Virus record (IMG/VR): IMGVR_UViG_3300032307_000142
Location: 1-40,079 of that record
Strand: one strand, 5' to 3'
Origin: a virus
DNA length: 40,079 nucleotides
Shown here: piece after piece, positions 1 to 7,449 of the stretch
How the letters are laid out: every line of letters begins with the position of its first letter
Numbering within the stretch: position 1 is the first letter of the stretch
Position numbers and translations under genes: made by a program
Notes under the pieces: model-generated
Told to the model about the DNA's origin: nothing
Database searches by the model: none
The model's input: only the letters and a program-made list of their open reading frames with translations

Positions 1-123
1 ACCGCCACCGCCAGCACCACCTTCATTACCAGAAGGTGATCTGCCACCTCGGTACCCCTGAGATGTGCTGTTTGTATTTCCCCCACCAAGAGAGTTGTAC
101 ACAGCAGAGTATTCTTTAATACC
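1..123. repeat. Terminal direct repeat, left copy
   Basis: These bases are identical to 39957-40079. An exact end-to-end match inside a coding frame that continues across it is what a circular or circularly permuted genome looks like when assembled. It could also be a true 123-bp terminal repeat, but it lies inside a tail gene, which makes an assembly overlap more likely. The unit length is 39,956 bp. Confidence 0.95.
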
Positions 124-687
124 TAAAGCAGATCCGCCATAACCTTCTTTAGTAGAGCCACCACCAGATCCACCAGCGTTACCGCTGTGATCCAATCCAG
201 ATCCAGCGTATCCACCAGCTCCAGAACCACCACCAATAGCAATAATGTTTGATGTATAACCTAAGCCGTTGATACCGGCATTGGTTCCAGAAAGAAAACT
301 AGAGTTGCTTCCATTATTACCTTGAGTACCTAAGTAAGTATCTGCTGATGAAACACCAGCACCACCACCGCCAATAGTAATTGTATAACTTTGAAAAGCA
401 CCTAATGATTGAGATGCTTGATAGTTAACACCACCAGCACCACCACCGCCGCCGCCCTTTTCGTTTGCACGGTTTCCACCACTAGCTCCACCGCCAGCAA
501 TAACTAAAACATCAGCAGTTATGTTTTCAGTAGGCTTGAATGATCCATCACCAGTATATGTGTGGTAAACATATCCACCAGAAATTACAATAGTTCCACC
601 AATGGCTTTAATTTGCCCACCCAATAGATTAGGGTACTTAATTATCCCATCAGATATTTCTGATTTAGAAAATCTTGATATTGCCAT
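1..687 (-). CDS. Glycine-rich tail protein, N-terminal part (gene split by window ends)
   Basis: This is the first 229 codons of a gene that runs off the left edge and continues in the same frame from 40079 to 39627 once the 123-bp terminal repeat is collapsed. The whole protein would be 338 aa. It starts at ATG 687 with an upstream AAAGG. The N-terminus MAISRFSKSE resembles that of the neighbouring glycine-rich protein at 38692-39627 (MAIRRFSNAN). A short segment ending in TYTGDGSFKP is followed by VLVIAGGGASGG and long Gly-Gly/Ser/Asn runs. Proteins of this build are common as phage tail fibre tips or adhesins, where packed polyglycine helices display variable loops. The receptor-binding role is inferred from family and from its place after the tail fibre genes. 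Confidence 0.8.
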   Translation of the reverse strand, partial: MAISRFSKSEISDGIIKYPNLLGGQIKAIGGTIVISGGYVYHTYTGDGSFKPTENITADVLVIAGGGASGGNRANEKGGGGGGAGGVNYQASQSLGAFQSYTITIGGGGAGVSSADTYLGTQGNNGSNSSFLSGTNAGINGLGYTSNIIAIGGGSGAGGYAGSGLDHSGNAGGSGGGSTKEGYGGSALGIKEYSAVYNSLGGGNTNSTSQGYRGGRSPSGNEGGAGGGG

Positions 688-710
688 TATGGTAAAACCT
701 TTCGATTAAA

Positions 711-1034
711 TTAGTTTTCTGAACCAAATGCTGTAAATGTAAGATTTGCGTTTGATGCGTATGTACGAATTGCGTTAGTTGCTGCTAATGTAATTCCAAG
801 TGTTAGTGCTACAGAATCATTAGCTGCGATTGACACATCGTATGCAATGTAGTGATTATTTGCCAATGTTGTTGCTGCTGTTGGCTTTACTGCTAATCGA
901 TATGTTGCAGCAGATGCACCACGATTAGCTATTACGATTGAAGATACTACTGTTGAAGAAGAAGCCGGTACTGCATATAGACCTTCTTCAGTTGTTGCGG
1001 CAGCGGCAAGCTGACCAAGTACTTTATATGCCAT
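711..1034 (-). CDS. Small virion-associated protein of unknown function
   Basis: A 107-aa protein rich in Ala, Thr and Ser, starting at ATG 1034. The GGGAG ribosome binding site lies in the final codons (Met-Gly-Ala-stop) of the gene before it. It has no Cys, no membrane segment and an alternating pattern that suggests beta structure (for example SSIVIANRGASAATYRLAV). It sits between the tail fibre genes and the glycine-rich tail protein, so a small structural or fibre-decorating role is likely. The family is not recognised with certainty. Confidence 0.7.
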   Translation of the reverse strand: MAYKVLGQLAAAATTEEGLYAVPASSSTVVSSIVIANRGASAATYRLAVKPTAATTLANNHYIAYDVSIAANDSVALTLGITLAATNAIRTYASNANLTFTAFGSEN

Positions 1035-1036
1035 GT

Positions 1037-1240
1037 TTATGCTCCCATGAGTAGAAACGGATCTAAGCTACCAGAGCTAATCTCTGATGCTTTTGCCAAA
1101 GGATACCCTCCGGCTGTGGCACCATCGTGAACTACGAGGGTGTCCTTGGTGGTGTCGACTGTTATCTCACCAACCAAACCTGTAAATGTAGAGTGTTCTG
1201 AAGTAGTACCTCTACGGAGTTGAATTGCAAATGAACTCAC
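1037..1240 (-). CDS. Short tail fibre protein with Mtd-N-like domain
   Basis: A 67-aa protein starting at GTG 1240. The motif FAIQLRRGTTSEHSTFTG followed by VGEITVDTTKDTLVVHDG is characteristic of the small N-terminal domain of phage receptor-binding proteins named after the Bordetella phage major tropism determinant. That domain normally attaches or trimerises a fibre. Here almost nothing follows it except a short tail ending DPFLLMGA, so it is either a stand-alone fibre cap or adaptor or a reduced fibre. The start is supported by GGGAG seven bases upstream, inside the end of the 560-aa fibre gene. Confidence 0.8.
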   Translation of the reverse strand: MSSFAIQLRRGTTSEHSTFTGLVGEITVDTTKDTLVVHDGATAGGYPLAKASEISSGSLDPFLLMGA

Positions 1241-1241
1241 T

Positions 1242-2924
1242 TTATGCTCCCATCATCATAAATACATCTGGCAATGGATCTGTAGTAATTGTTGCCCAAG
1301 ATGCTGTTGAACCATTGGTAGTTAAATACTTTCCAGAGTTACCACTCTGAGATGGAAGACTTACTGGAGCTGCTGCCCAAGTGATTCCGTTGGCTGCAGT
1401 AGATGATGCAGTAAGAAGGAATCCATCGGTACCCACCGCTAGTCGAACTGCTGTGTCAGCAGCAGAAGCTACTATCAAGTCACCTTTAGCATCAAAGATT
1501 GTAGCCTGAATAGCACTAGCAGCAGCAGTCGCTGAATTTGCTGCTGATGTAGCAGATGTTGCAGCAGAATTAGCAGAAGTCAAAGCACTAGATGCTGAGG
1601 TTGATGCAGAACTAGCAGATGTAGCAGCTGCTGTTGCTGAGTTAGCAGCAGATGTGGCAGAGGTAGATGCCGATGTAGCACTTGTTGCTGCACTAGAAGC
1701 AGATGTCGCAGCCGATGCTGCGATAGTTGAGATGTTGATGTAAGTCGTTGTCGTTGTATCGGCAACCGTAATAGATCCCATGTCTCGGACGATGCCAGCA
1801 CCAGTCAAACCTATTACTGATGAGTAGGTTGAGAGGGCAGATGAGGCAGAAGTCGAAGCCGAGGATGCCGAGGTGGCAGCCGAGGTAGCAGATGTAGCTG
1901 CAGAGTTGGCTGAGGTCAGGGCTGAGGATGCACTTGTAGAGGCACTAGAGGCCGATGTAGCCGCTGAAGTGGCACTTGTGGCCGCAGATGAGGTCGAACC
2001 AAATACTGTGTCGATATAGGTCTTGTTGACTGCATCGGTTGAGTTTGTTGGGGTAGCAAGATCTATAATCTTATTGTTACCCATGGACAATGCACCGGTC
2101 ATAGAGTCGCCGGCCTTGGCCACCTTGGTACCGATAGATGTCGCTACAGTTGTTGAGAAGTTGGCATCATCGCCAAGGGCAGCCGCCAACTCATTAAGAG
2201 TATCAAGAGCCGCTGGAGCTGAATCGATTGTGTTTGCAATCTGTGTATCTACATAAGCCTTAGTAGCAGCATCTGTATTAGACGATGGAGTTCCCAGACC
2301 TGTGATCTTGTAGCTTCCGGCAGCAAGGTCGGAACCCAAGGTTCCGCTTGTGATTGTCTTAGATGTAAGGGTAGATGCCACACCATCAAGGGTGACTGTA
2401 CCTGTTGCGTTGGGTAGTGTGATTGTTCTATCTGATGTTGGATCAACTACTGTAAGTGTTGTTTCAAAAGCATCAGAAGTTGAACCCTCAAACTGGATGC
2501 CACCATTGGCAATTACTGCACCAGAAATAATCTTGTTAGTAAGAGTCTGTGCATCTGATGTACCGACTACATCACCAGTTACTCCGTGGACTCCAGCCTT
2601 AGTAGGATCTGCAGATGTTCCAGCGTGAGCTGAGAACTCGTTGAAGTCCTGACCTGAAACCACATGTCGGACTGTTGCACCGATTGAGTGGGAGATTGCT
2701 GTCGTTCCATCTTGTCCACGCTGAACCGTTGCTACGGTTCCAGAGACACCTGTAACCTTGATAAGTTCTTCTTTGTTTGTATCAGGATCGACAACAAGCG
2801 TGTATGGATAGTTGGATGGGAATCCGGTAACGAGGTCGAGGGTGATTGATTCGACAACGCTATCGACTGATGCAGCAAGGGAAGCTTGCTTAGCCGTTGA
2901 GGCGTAGTATCTATTTTGGGCCAT
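1242..2924 (-). CDS. Tail fibre protein with Ala/Ser/Thr heptad-like repeats
   Basis: A 560-aa fibre protein starting at ATG 2924. The N-terminal part (about 1-110) ends with a segment found in many phage fibres (AHAGTSADPTKAGVHGVTG). It is followed by TSDAQTLTNK and GLGTPSSNTDAATKAYVD motifs, also typical of fibre shafts. Residues about 305-375 and 400-475 are two long runs of Ala-Ala-Thr-Ser-type repeats, probably trimeric coiled coil, separated by about 35 residues of ordinary sequence. The C-terminal part has FDAKGDLIVASAADTAVRLA and VGTDGFLLTASS, a widespread fibre motif. The last residues, FMMMGA, encode the next gene's ribosome binding site. It is expected on the virion surface for host recognition. 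Confidence 0.88.
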   Translation of the reverse strand: MAQNRYYASTAKQASLAASVDSVVESITLDLVTGFPSNYPYTLVVDPDTNKEELIKVTGVSGTVATVQRGQDGTTAISHSIGATVRHVVSGQDFNEFSAHAGTSADPTKAGVHGVTGDVVGTSDAQTLTNKIISGAVIANGGIQFEGSTSDAFETTLTVVDPTSDRTITLPNATGTVTLDGVASTLTSKTITSGTLGSDLAAGSYKITGLGTPSSNTDAATKAYVDTQIANTIDSAPAALDTLNELAAALGDDANFSTTVATSIGTKVAKAGDSMTGALSMGNNKIIDLATPTNSTDAVNKTYIDTVFGSTSSAATSATSAATSASSASTSASSALTSANSAATSATSAATSASSASTSASSALSTYSSVIGLTGAGIVRDMGSITVADTTTTTYINISTIAASAATSASSAATSATSASTSATSAANSATAAATSASSASTSASSALTSANSAATSATSAANSATAAASAIQATIFDAKGDLIVASAADTAVRLAVGTDGFLLTASSTAANGITWAAAPVSLPSQSGNSGKYLTTNGSTASWATITTDPLPDVFMMMGA

Positions 2925-2927
2925 TGA

Positions 2928-3830
2928 TTACCTCGTGTAGTGGAGTTTAGGTGGATAGAGATCACGGAGTCCAGCAGCTTCTTGCTGAAGTCGCTGGGTG
3001 TAAAGACCGAGGAAGTAACGAGATGCAGCAGATCCAGAGCCAATAGGCTTTGATCTATCGAGCATGTCTGCTTCAACTGTAGTTGTAGGAACTCGTGCAG
3101 CATCGGCTCCGGCAAGAAGACGGGCAATAGTTCCGTAGGTAATTACATCTGTTGTGCTTGAAGGAAGACCAGTTACTGTCTCGTATACATCATTTGCTGC
3201 AGATAAAATTGTTGGTGCCTTGGCATATGTAACCTGTACTGTTCGTCCGGCATCGATGCCATCAAACAATAGAAGTGATTTGCCTGATGTAAAGGCTGTT
3301 GTGTTTGATGTCTTATCAAAGTCATATCTACGAACATCAAGCCATTCCTTGGATGAGCCAAGTGTCTGCCACTTAACTGCCAAGATGTACTCTGCTGCAG
3401 CAGGTAGATCGTATGAAACTACTGATGTGTTAAATGGAAATGTGTGTGTTGCAACGCCATAGAGTTCTGGGTATACAGCTTGGATGGTGTCGTTGATTGC
3501 CTGCTTGACCATAAAGCGTGGATACGCTGGAGCTACAGTTACCTTGGCTTGGTTAGCTGCAGTTGCCGCAGTAGTGCCACGGAAGGCACGACCCCATGGT
3601 GCAAGGTATACCTGCTTGGTGAGGTTATCTGTACGATCTACATACATCAACTCATCGCCAACTTCAATCAAGCCTCGACCCATCTGAGATGTTTCGTTAA
3701 CAACGAAGTCTGTAGCAGATGCTGTGATTCCACCAGACTGGTTGATCCAAGTAGCAGTCTCTTGCTGGGCCCCATAACCTTGGATCTGTCCAAGGACTCG
3801 TTCGATTAAACCGTTAAATGTTGTTGTCAT
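2928..3830 (-). CDS. Probable head-to-tail adaptor / tail tube protein
   Basis: I place the start at ATG 3830 (MTTTFNGLIERVLG). It gives an ATGA overlap with the preceding gene and a 300-aa product, and the longer in-frame extension would run into that gene. The protein has an N-terminal helical part, a beta-rich part and a segment YPRFMVKQAINDTIQAVYPELYG. That segment resembles the helical bundle of adaptor proteins of T7-like podoviruses (gp11 type), which bind under the portal. It lies after the capsid genes and before the fibres, which is the expected place. The family call is by resemblance and position, so the exact tail role is moderate in certainty. Confidence 0.65.
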   Translation of the reverse strand: MTTTFNGLIERVLGQIQGYGAQQETATWINQSGGITASATDFVVNETSQMGRGLIEVGDELMYVDRTDNLTKQVYLAPWGRAFRGTTAATAANQAKVTVAPAYPRFMVKQAINDTIQAVYPELYGVATHTFPFNTSVVSYDLPAAAEYILAVKWQTLGSSKEWLDVRRYDFDKTSNTTAFTSGKSLLLFDGIDAGRTVQVTYAKAPTILSAANDVYETVTGLPSSTTDVITYGTIARLLAGADAARVPTTTVEADMLDRSKPIGSGSAASRYFLGLYTQRLQQEAAGLRDLYPPKLHYTR

Positions 3831-4096
3831 GAAGACCTCGCTCTTAGGGCTGCAGCAGCAGCCTTGTCGGTAGTTCCACCAAGTTGATTGCAGACCCCAC
3901 GAAGGTCTTTCCAATTAGGACGGGTATTACCAGCTTTGACATTCAAGGCACCAACGAGGTCTAGTCCTGTAGTTCCAGCCCAAGTGTTAGCAGCTTGTGC
4001 TACACCTACATATGACTGAATCGCAGGATATGTACCACCGTTAGCAAGACGATTAAGTTCTGCCTTGAGTGTACTTCCATTAGTGCCTGTTGCCAT
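3827..4096 (-). CDS. Hypothetical small protein before the tail adaptor
   Basis: An 89-aa protein starting at ATG 4096, whose first base is shared with the stop of the preceding 54-aa gene (TAATG). It contains a motif WKDLRGVCNQLGGTTDKAAAAALRAR at its C-terminus and a Gly/Thr-rich start. It has no transmembrane segment and one Cys. It is translationally linked to both neighbours, so it is probably expressed with the tail adaptor. I do not recognise a family. Confidence 0.72.
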   Translation of the reverse strand: MATGTNGSTLKAELNRLANGGTYPAIQSYVGVAQAANTWAGTTGLDLVGALNVKAGNTRPNWKDLRGVCNQLGGTTDKAAAAALRARSS

Positions 4097-4260
4097 TACT
4101 TACCCTTCTTCTTTGCTACTGCTGCATTATCTACAAGGTTTGGATAAGGACGACCAGCAGCCTTGGCACGAGCCTTAGCCTGTGTCTTCTGTGCCGGTGT
4201 TAACTTCTTAGAAGTTTTCTTTGGATTCTTCTTATCCCAAAACGCTGTCTTCTTTTTCAC
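4096..4260 (-). CDS. Tiny lysine-rich protein (54 aa)
   Basis: GTG start at 4260 overlapping the stop of the 88-aa gene (GTGA), stop at 4096-4098 overlapping the next ATG (TAATG). The product is very basic: it starts VKKKTAFWDKKNPKKTSKK, has an Ala/Lys helix (TQAKARAKAAGRPYPN) and ends VAKKKGK. Exact nesting between two overlapping junctions supports it as a real gene despite its size. Such strongly positive proteins could bind DNA or the inner capsid surface, but that is inference. Confidence 0.75.
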   Translation of the reverse strand: MKKKTAFWDKKNPKKTSKKLTPAQKTQAKARAKAAGRPYPNLVDNAAVAKKKGK

Positions 4261-4523
4261 CACTTCACCTTATCTGCCCAATATGCCGCTGACATCTTGC
4301 CTTTGGCAATGTTCTTTGCATGACGAGCTTTGAATGATGCTTGTCTTGCTGTTGGCTTCTTATCGCCTGATACACCCTGCTGACCGAATCTAATTGTCTT
4401 AACCTTTGTACCTTCTTTGGCTACGACAACATGAGACTTCGTTGGGTGTGATGGAGTCCTCTTAGGTTTATTAAACCCGGAGACCCCTGCCTTCTTTAGA
4501 CGGGAGTCTTTCTTCTCAGCCAT
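4257..4523 (-). CDS. DUF6321-like basic protein
   Basis: An 88-aa, strongly basic protein. The features DSRLKKAGVSGFNKPKRTP, SHVVVAKEGTKVKTIRFGQQG and the C-terminus FKARHAKNIAKGKMSAAYWADKVKW match a small conserved family widespread in marine and freshwater phages (DUF6321 as I recall it). Its function is not established. It sits in a run of basic proteins between the protease-like gene and the tail adaptor. The invariant C-terminal block (ARHAKNIAKGKMSAAYWADK) hints at a specific binding site, perhaps for nucleic acid or capsid. Confidence 0.82.
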   Translation of the reverse strand: MAEKKDSRLKKAGVSGFNKPKRTPSHPTKSHVVVAKEGTKVKTIRFGQQGVSGDKKPTARQASFKARHAKNIAKGKMSAAYWADKVKW

Positions 4524-4658
4524 TTACTTCTTCTTACCCATTTTCTTAGGCATTGACTTCTTGCTAACCATCTTCTTGCCAGTCTTCTTTGCTTCCATTC
4601 TGGCTTCTTTCATACCCTTAGCTGAGTATGAGAATTCTTTCTTTCCGACCTTTGGCAT
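4524..4658 (-). CDS. Tiny lysine-rich protein (44 aa)
   Basis: ATG 4658, two bases after the stop of the protease-like gene, ending at 4524. The product begins MPKVGKKEFSYSAKGMKEA and ends SMPKKMGKKK, with roughly one third Lys. Similar tiny proteins occur in other phages near head genes as far as I can recall, with no known function. Its C-terminal Lys/Met/Gly repeats resemble the lysine-rich tail of the upstream protease-like protein. Confidence 0.75.
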   Translation of the reverse strand: MPKVGKKEFSYSAKGMKEARMEAKKTGKKMVSKKSMPKKMGKKK

Positions 4659-4660
4659 AA

Positions 4661-5380
4661 TTACTTACCCTTCTTCTTGGAGACAGCCTTCTTGACAGCC
4701 TTCTTCTTACCGTATTCCATCATGCGTTCTTTAGGGCCTTCCATCTTTTCATGCTTCTTCTTGGCGGCCATTGACTTGTACTTCTCACCCTTAGCTGACA
4801 TTTGGTTCTCCCTTTGTGTGATGACTTTGATTTTCCCACCGCTATTTATATCGAACGATATGGAAACTTCTATGCTCTTACGAGCTTCGTTTGCTGCTGC
4901 TCTTGTATTCGTTGGGGATATTGATGCTCTTGCTAACGAGCCAAGTGCATAGGATCCACCGGATCCAATACCGTAAATTCCACGGTCATCTCTTACCCAA
5001 GAAAAATCATTATCAATCTGGTAGATCCTACCTTTAACACATAGCAGGGCATCAAACCCTGCTTCTGCTTTAGGATCATTGTCTGCAGTCTTTGGTGCTG
5101 GGTCATACCCATAGTCTGCATAGGCTTGTCTTAACGATGGCAAGATGTCTGTCATCATAAACTTATCTAGGTTCACCCCTCGTGGGATCTTTGGCATATT
5201 CCAACTATGCAAAGCTATATCTCCGGCTATCACATCACCGGCAAAAGCAAATACAAACTCACCCTTTTCGACAACCTTATCCATACCGGTTGCCATAAAC
5301 TTCTGATCTCCAGCAACTATCAAAGACTCTGCAGCAATCAATCCCCAACCTTTACCTTGAATACCGATAATGGTTGTCAT
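4661..5380 (-). CDS. Proteasome/HslV-like Ntn hydrolase, candidate capsid maturation protease
   Basis: I choose ATG 5380, four bases after the previous stop, with AAGGGA upstream. The longer start would overlap the neighbour by 47 bases and would bury the active-site Thr. From this start the 239-aa protein begins M-TTIIGIQGKG, so removing Met would expose Thr2. Other proteasome-beta landmarks follow in order: AAES with Glu18 (for Asp17), Lys35 (for Lys33), FAFAGD, the YGIGSGGSYALGS loop at 136-148, and Asp177-Ile-Asn-Ser180-Gly-Gly. Residues 205-239 form a Lys-rich tail that proteasome subunits lack. Proteasome-like proteins have been annotated in environmental phages. No S14/S78-type prohead protease was recognised here, so a role in head maturation is a reasonable inference. 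Confidence 0.8.
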   Translation of the reverse strand: MTTIIGIQGKGWGLIAAESLIVAGDQKFMATGMDKVVEKGEFVFAFAGDVIAGDIALHSWNMPKIPRGVNLDKFMMTDILPSLRQAYADYGYDPAPKTADNDPKAEAGFDALLCVKGRIYQIDNDFSWVRDDRGIYGIGSGGSYALGSLARASISPTNTRAAANEARKSIEVSISFDINSGGKIKVITQRENQMSAKGEKYKSMAAKKKHEKMEGPKERMMEYGKKKAVKKAVSKKKGK

Positions 5381-5384
5381 TGGC

Positions 5385-5657
5385 TTATCCCTTAAATGAG
5401 TTATCGGTTGAGTCGAAGGCCTTACCAGCAAGTTGGCTAAGGTTCATTGCTGCTTGAATATCTTTCATGTTGGTTGTTGCTGGCTCTACACCCTGACGGA
5501 TTGCATCGCTATAAGCATTGAGTTCATTGTTGTAAGCCTTGGAACTCATAGTCTTGCGATTGTTAGCATCACCTGTACTTAGTTCTAGGTTAGATGCTCT
5601 TAAGCAAACTCCCCAGTTTTCGTGATCCTGAGTAGGACAACCCGTTCTACATGCCAT
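5385..5657 (-). CDS. Hypothetical head-region protein with CRTGCPTQDH start
   Basis: A 90-aa protein starting at ATG 5657, sharing one base with the stop of the upstream gene (TAATG). The first 20 residues, with Cys3, Cys7 and Cys18 (CRTGCPTQDHENWGVCLRA), look like a conserved metal-binding or disulfide motif. The rest is helical (YNNELNAYSDAIRQGVEP). The end of the gene contains the AAGGGA ribosome binding site for the protease-like gene. I recall similar sequences in uncultured actinophages, but no function. Confidence 0.75.
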   Translation of the reverse strand: MACRTGCPTQDHENWGVCLRASNLELSTGDANNRKTMSSKAYNNELNAYSDAIRQGVEPATTNMKDIQAAMNLSQLAGKAFDSTDNSFKG

Positions 5658-5962
5658 TAAATATCCACCAAAAATCCTGTGTGTGCAGTATCAGATAATG
5701 CTACTGCTTCTGATCTTGTCTTTGTGGGGAATCCTAATGAAGTCAACATTGCTGCTTCTGCGTTTGAAACATTGTGTGTCCTACCGCCAAGGTAGGCATA
5801 ATCTGCTGCATCGGTATCGTCCTGTGTTACTGCTCGTGATAACACGATAGATGATCCAGTAATAAGTACTGCTACACCTCTTGGAGAAACTACTCGCTTA
5901 AGAAGACTATCCTTCAAAGGCCATGCTTCCATCACCTGCGGTGGATAAAATTCAAATGCCAT
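5657..5962 (-). CDS. Hypothetical protein directly after the capsid gene
   Basis: A 101-aa protein starting at ATG 5962, preceded by a strong AAAGGAG. It has a beta-rich N-terminal part (GVAVLITGSSIVLSRAV) and a helical part with LGGRTHNVSNAEAAMLTSLGF. It is the first gene after the hairpin that follows the major capsid gene. Its position suggests a head decoration, completion or stopper protein, but the sequence alone does not show which. Confidence 0.72.
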   Translation of the reverse strand: MAFEFYPPQVMEAWPLKDSLLKRVVSPRGVAVLITGSSIVLSRAVTQDDTDAADYAYLGGRTHNVSNAEAAMLTSLGFPTKTRSEAVALSDTAHTGFLVDI

Positions 5963-5980
5963 TATTACTCCTTTGGTAGA

Positions 5981-6006
5981 GAGGGGGCAGGTTGCCCTAC
6001 CCCCTC
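5981..6006 (-). terminator. Strong hairpin after major capsid gene
   Basis: Seven-base perfect arms (5981-5987 and 6000-6006, GAGGGGG/CCCCCTC) enclose a 12-base loop and start 15 bases after the capsid stop. There is no U-run after it, so it is more likely a partial terminator or a 3'-end stabiliser that raises capsid mRNA over the downstream genes than a full stop. Confidence 0.55.
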
Positions 6007-6020
6007 AACTATGAATCTGA

Positions 6021-6944
6021 CTAGAGAGCAGATCCGCCTGTTTCTAGACGAACTACTGCATCGTCACGGAAGATTCCCCAACCGCCGAAGTACTTCCAGC
6101 CGATAGCTGACTTACGGCGTAGGTAGTCTGTCTGAGGTGATACGACTGTTGTTACATCGTAAACATTTGCCTCAAGAAGAGCTTCCTTACCAACTGCGAT
6201 TGCCTTGTAGACATTTGCAGATGATGCACCTTCGGTTGTACGAAGAACGCGGTTTGTCTGAACAACTTGGAATCCTTCAAGAACACCGATGGTGCCTGTA
6301 AGGATGTTACCCATGTTCTCAGTTGTGTACTTGTGGATGTCTACGAATCCGCCAGCACCTGTCTCGGCACGAAGGTCGAAAGCTTGGCGTGGGTGGATGA
6401 ATAGTGTGTACAAGTCACCTTGGCGTGGCTGAGCATTACCCTCAAGGAGTTCTGTCTGAGCCTTGCGTAGCATCGCTGTTGAAAGAACATCTGATGCTGT
6501 AAGTGTTGCTGTTGTTGTACGAGATCCACCGAACTTAACCTTTGTACCTGCAACAAGTGCATTGGCAACAAGGGTATCGATTGTGTCTGCTGCGTTATAC
6601 GCAAGTGCATCTGCAATCATTGTGTCGATAGATGAGAAAGAAGCAAGGTTAACCTTCTCTGTCTCTTCTAGTACATTTCCATACTCAGTAACAGTAACTG
6701 TTACCTGTGATGGGTTAGCCAATGCAACTGGAGTTACATCGGATGCTTCTGTCAAAGCTGTGGTTGCCTTGTCCAAGTTAGCGTAAACGCTGAACTTGAG
6801 TGAGGTTCCCGGGTTTGTTAGTGATACTGGGCGGAGATCTGCGATCTGACGCATGACTGGAAGTGAACGGAGTTGTGCCCGTACATATGTGTCATATGCA
6901 TTTTGAACGAGATTACCGAGACCAGAGATTTGTGTGGTTGCCAT
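6021..6944 (-). CDS. Major capsid protein, N4-gp56 family
   Basis: A 307-aa protein starting at ATG 6944 with AGAGGTG seven bases upstream. The order of motifs is that of the N4 gp56 group of HK97-fold capsid proteins: an N-terminal helix with RSLPVMRQIADLRPV; then GTSLKFSVYANLDKATTALTE; VTVTVTEYGNVLEETEKV; a helical spine with IDTMIADALAYNAADTID; LYTLFIHPRQAFDLRAE; and a C-terminal FGGWGIFRDDAVVRLET. It forms the icosahedral shell with the scaffold encoded just upstream. Its length is at the short end for the family, with no added surface domain visible. Confidence 0.92.
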   Translation of the reverse strand: MATTQISGLGNLVQNAYDTYVRAQLRSLPVMRQIADLRPVSLTNPGTSLKFSVYANLDKATTALTEASDVTPVALANPSQVTVTVTEYGNVLEETEKVNLASFSSIDTMIADALAYNAADTIDTLVANALVAGTKVKFGGSRTTTATLTASDVLSTAMLRKAQTELLEGNAQPRQGDLYTLFIHPRQAFDLRAETGAGGFVDIHKYTTENMGNILTGTIGVLEGFQVVQTNRVLRTTEGASSANVYKAIAVGKEALLEANVYDVTTVVSPQTDYLRRKSAIGWKYFGGWGIFRDDAVVRLETGGSAL

Positions 6945-6966
6945 TTAGCAACACCTCTTTCTTGGG

Positions 6967-7449
6967 TTAGTAACCGGCTTTACCAAGGTCTGTAAATAGT
7001 TGCTTCAATGCATCTGGGCCCTTAGCAGCAGCTTCATCCATTTGCTTCTGAATCATCTGTTGACGATCAGCAGGTAAGGATTGTTCTACCGTGGCTTGTG
7101 CCTTGTTGTAACTATCGAGAAAACCTTCTGGCAAGCCAGTAGGGGTCTGGGTTTGCTGGGCTGGAGCTGCACCAAAGATTGATGACTTTGCTTCTACCCA
7201 TGCTGACAACGATTCCTCCGTGAGGTCGATGTCCTGTGGAATGAACTCAGCGATTGCTGGATTCAACCCACGAGCTGTGAGGACTTCCGAAATAGTCCGT
7301 TCTCTTTTTTCTTTACGCAAGGTAGCAAGTTCTTCCTGAATTTCCTTCAGTTGCTTTTCTTTTGCCTTATTGGCTTTGCGTAGTTGCTTGATCGGATCGG
7401 TTTCGTATTCGTTATCGAAATCATCCTCGTATAGCTCTTCATTGGACAT
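6967..7449 (-). CDS. Scaffolding protein
   Basis: A 160-aa protein starting at ATG 7449, with AAAAGGGAG upstream, located directly before the capsid gene. It has a very acidic start (EELYEDDFDNEYETD), a charged coiled coil at about 20-52 (LRKANKAKEKQLKEIQEELATLRKEK kind of pattern), a small middle domain around LTARGLNPAIAEFIPQDID and a Gln/Ala-rich C-terminus. This layout matches phage assembly scaffolds, which organise the capsid protein and leave or are cleaved before DNA packaging. The call rests on layout and position. Confidence 0.8.
   Translation of the reverse strand: MSNEELYEDDFDNEYETDPIKQLRKANKAKEKQLKEIQEELATLRKEKRERTISEVLTARGLNPAIAEFIPQDIDLTEESLSAWVEAKSSIFGAAPAQQTQTPTGLPEGFLDSYNKAQATVEQSLPADRQQMIQKQMDEAAAKGPDALKQLFTDLGKAGY

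Noticed and set aside
1500-2000. CRISPR array or DNA tandem repeat in the fibre gene
   Set aside because: The repetition is at protein level (Ala/Ser/Thr); codons vary, and there are no spacers or Cas genes.
1037-2924. Diversity-generating retroelement, suggested by the Mtd-like domain
   Set aside because: No reverse transcriptase, accessory gene or template/variable repeat pair was seen.
3831-3914. 28-residue N-terminal extension of the tail adaptor
   Set aside because: It would lie in the upstream gene; the ATGA overlap at 3827-3830 marks the natural start.
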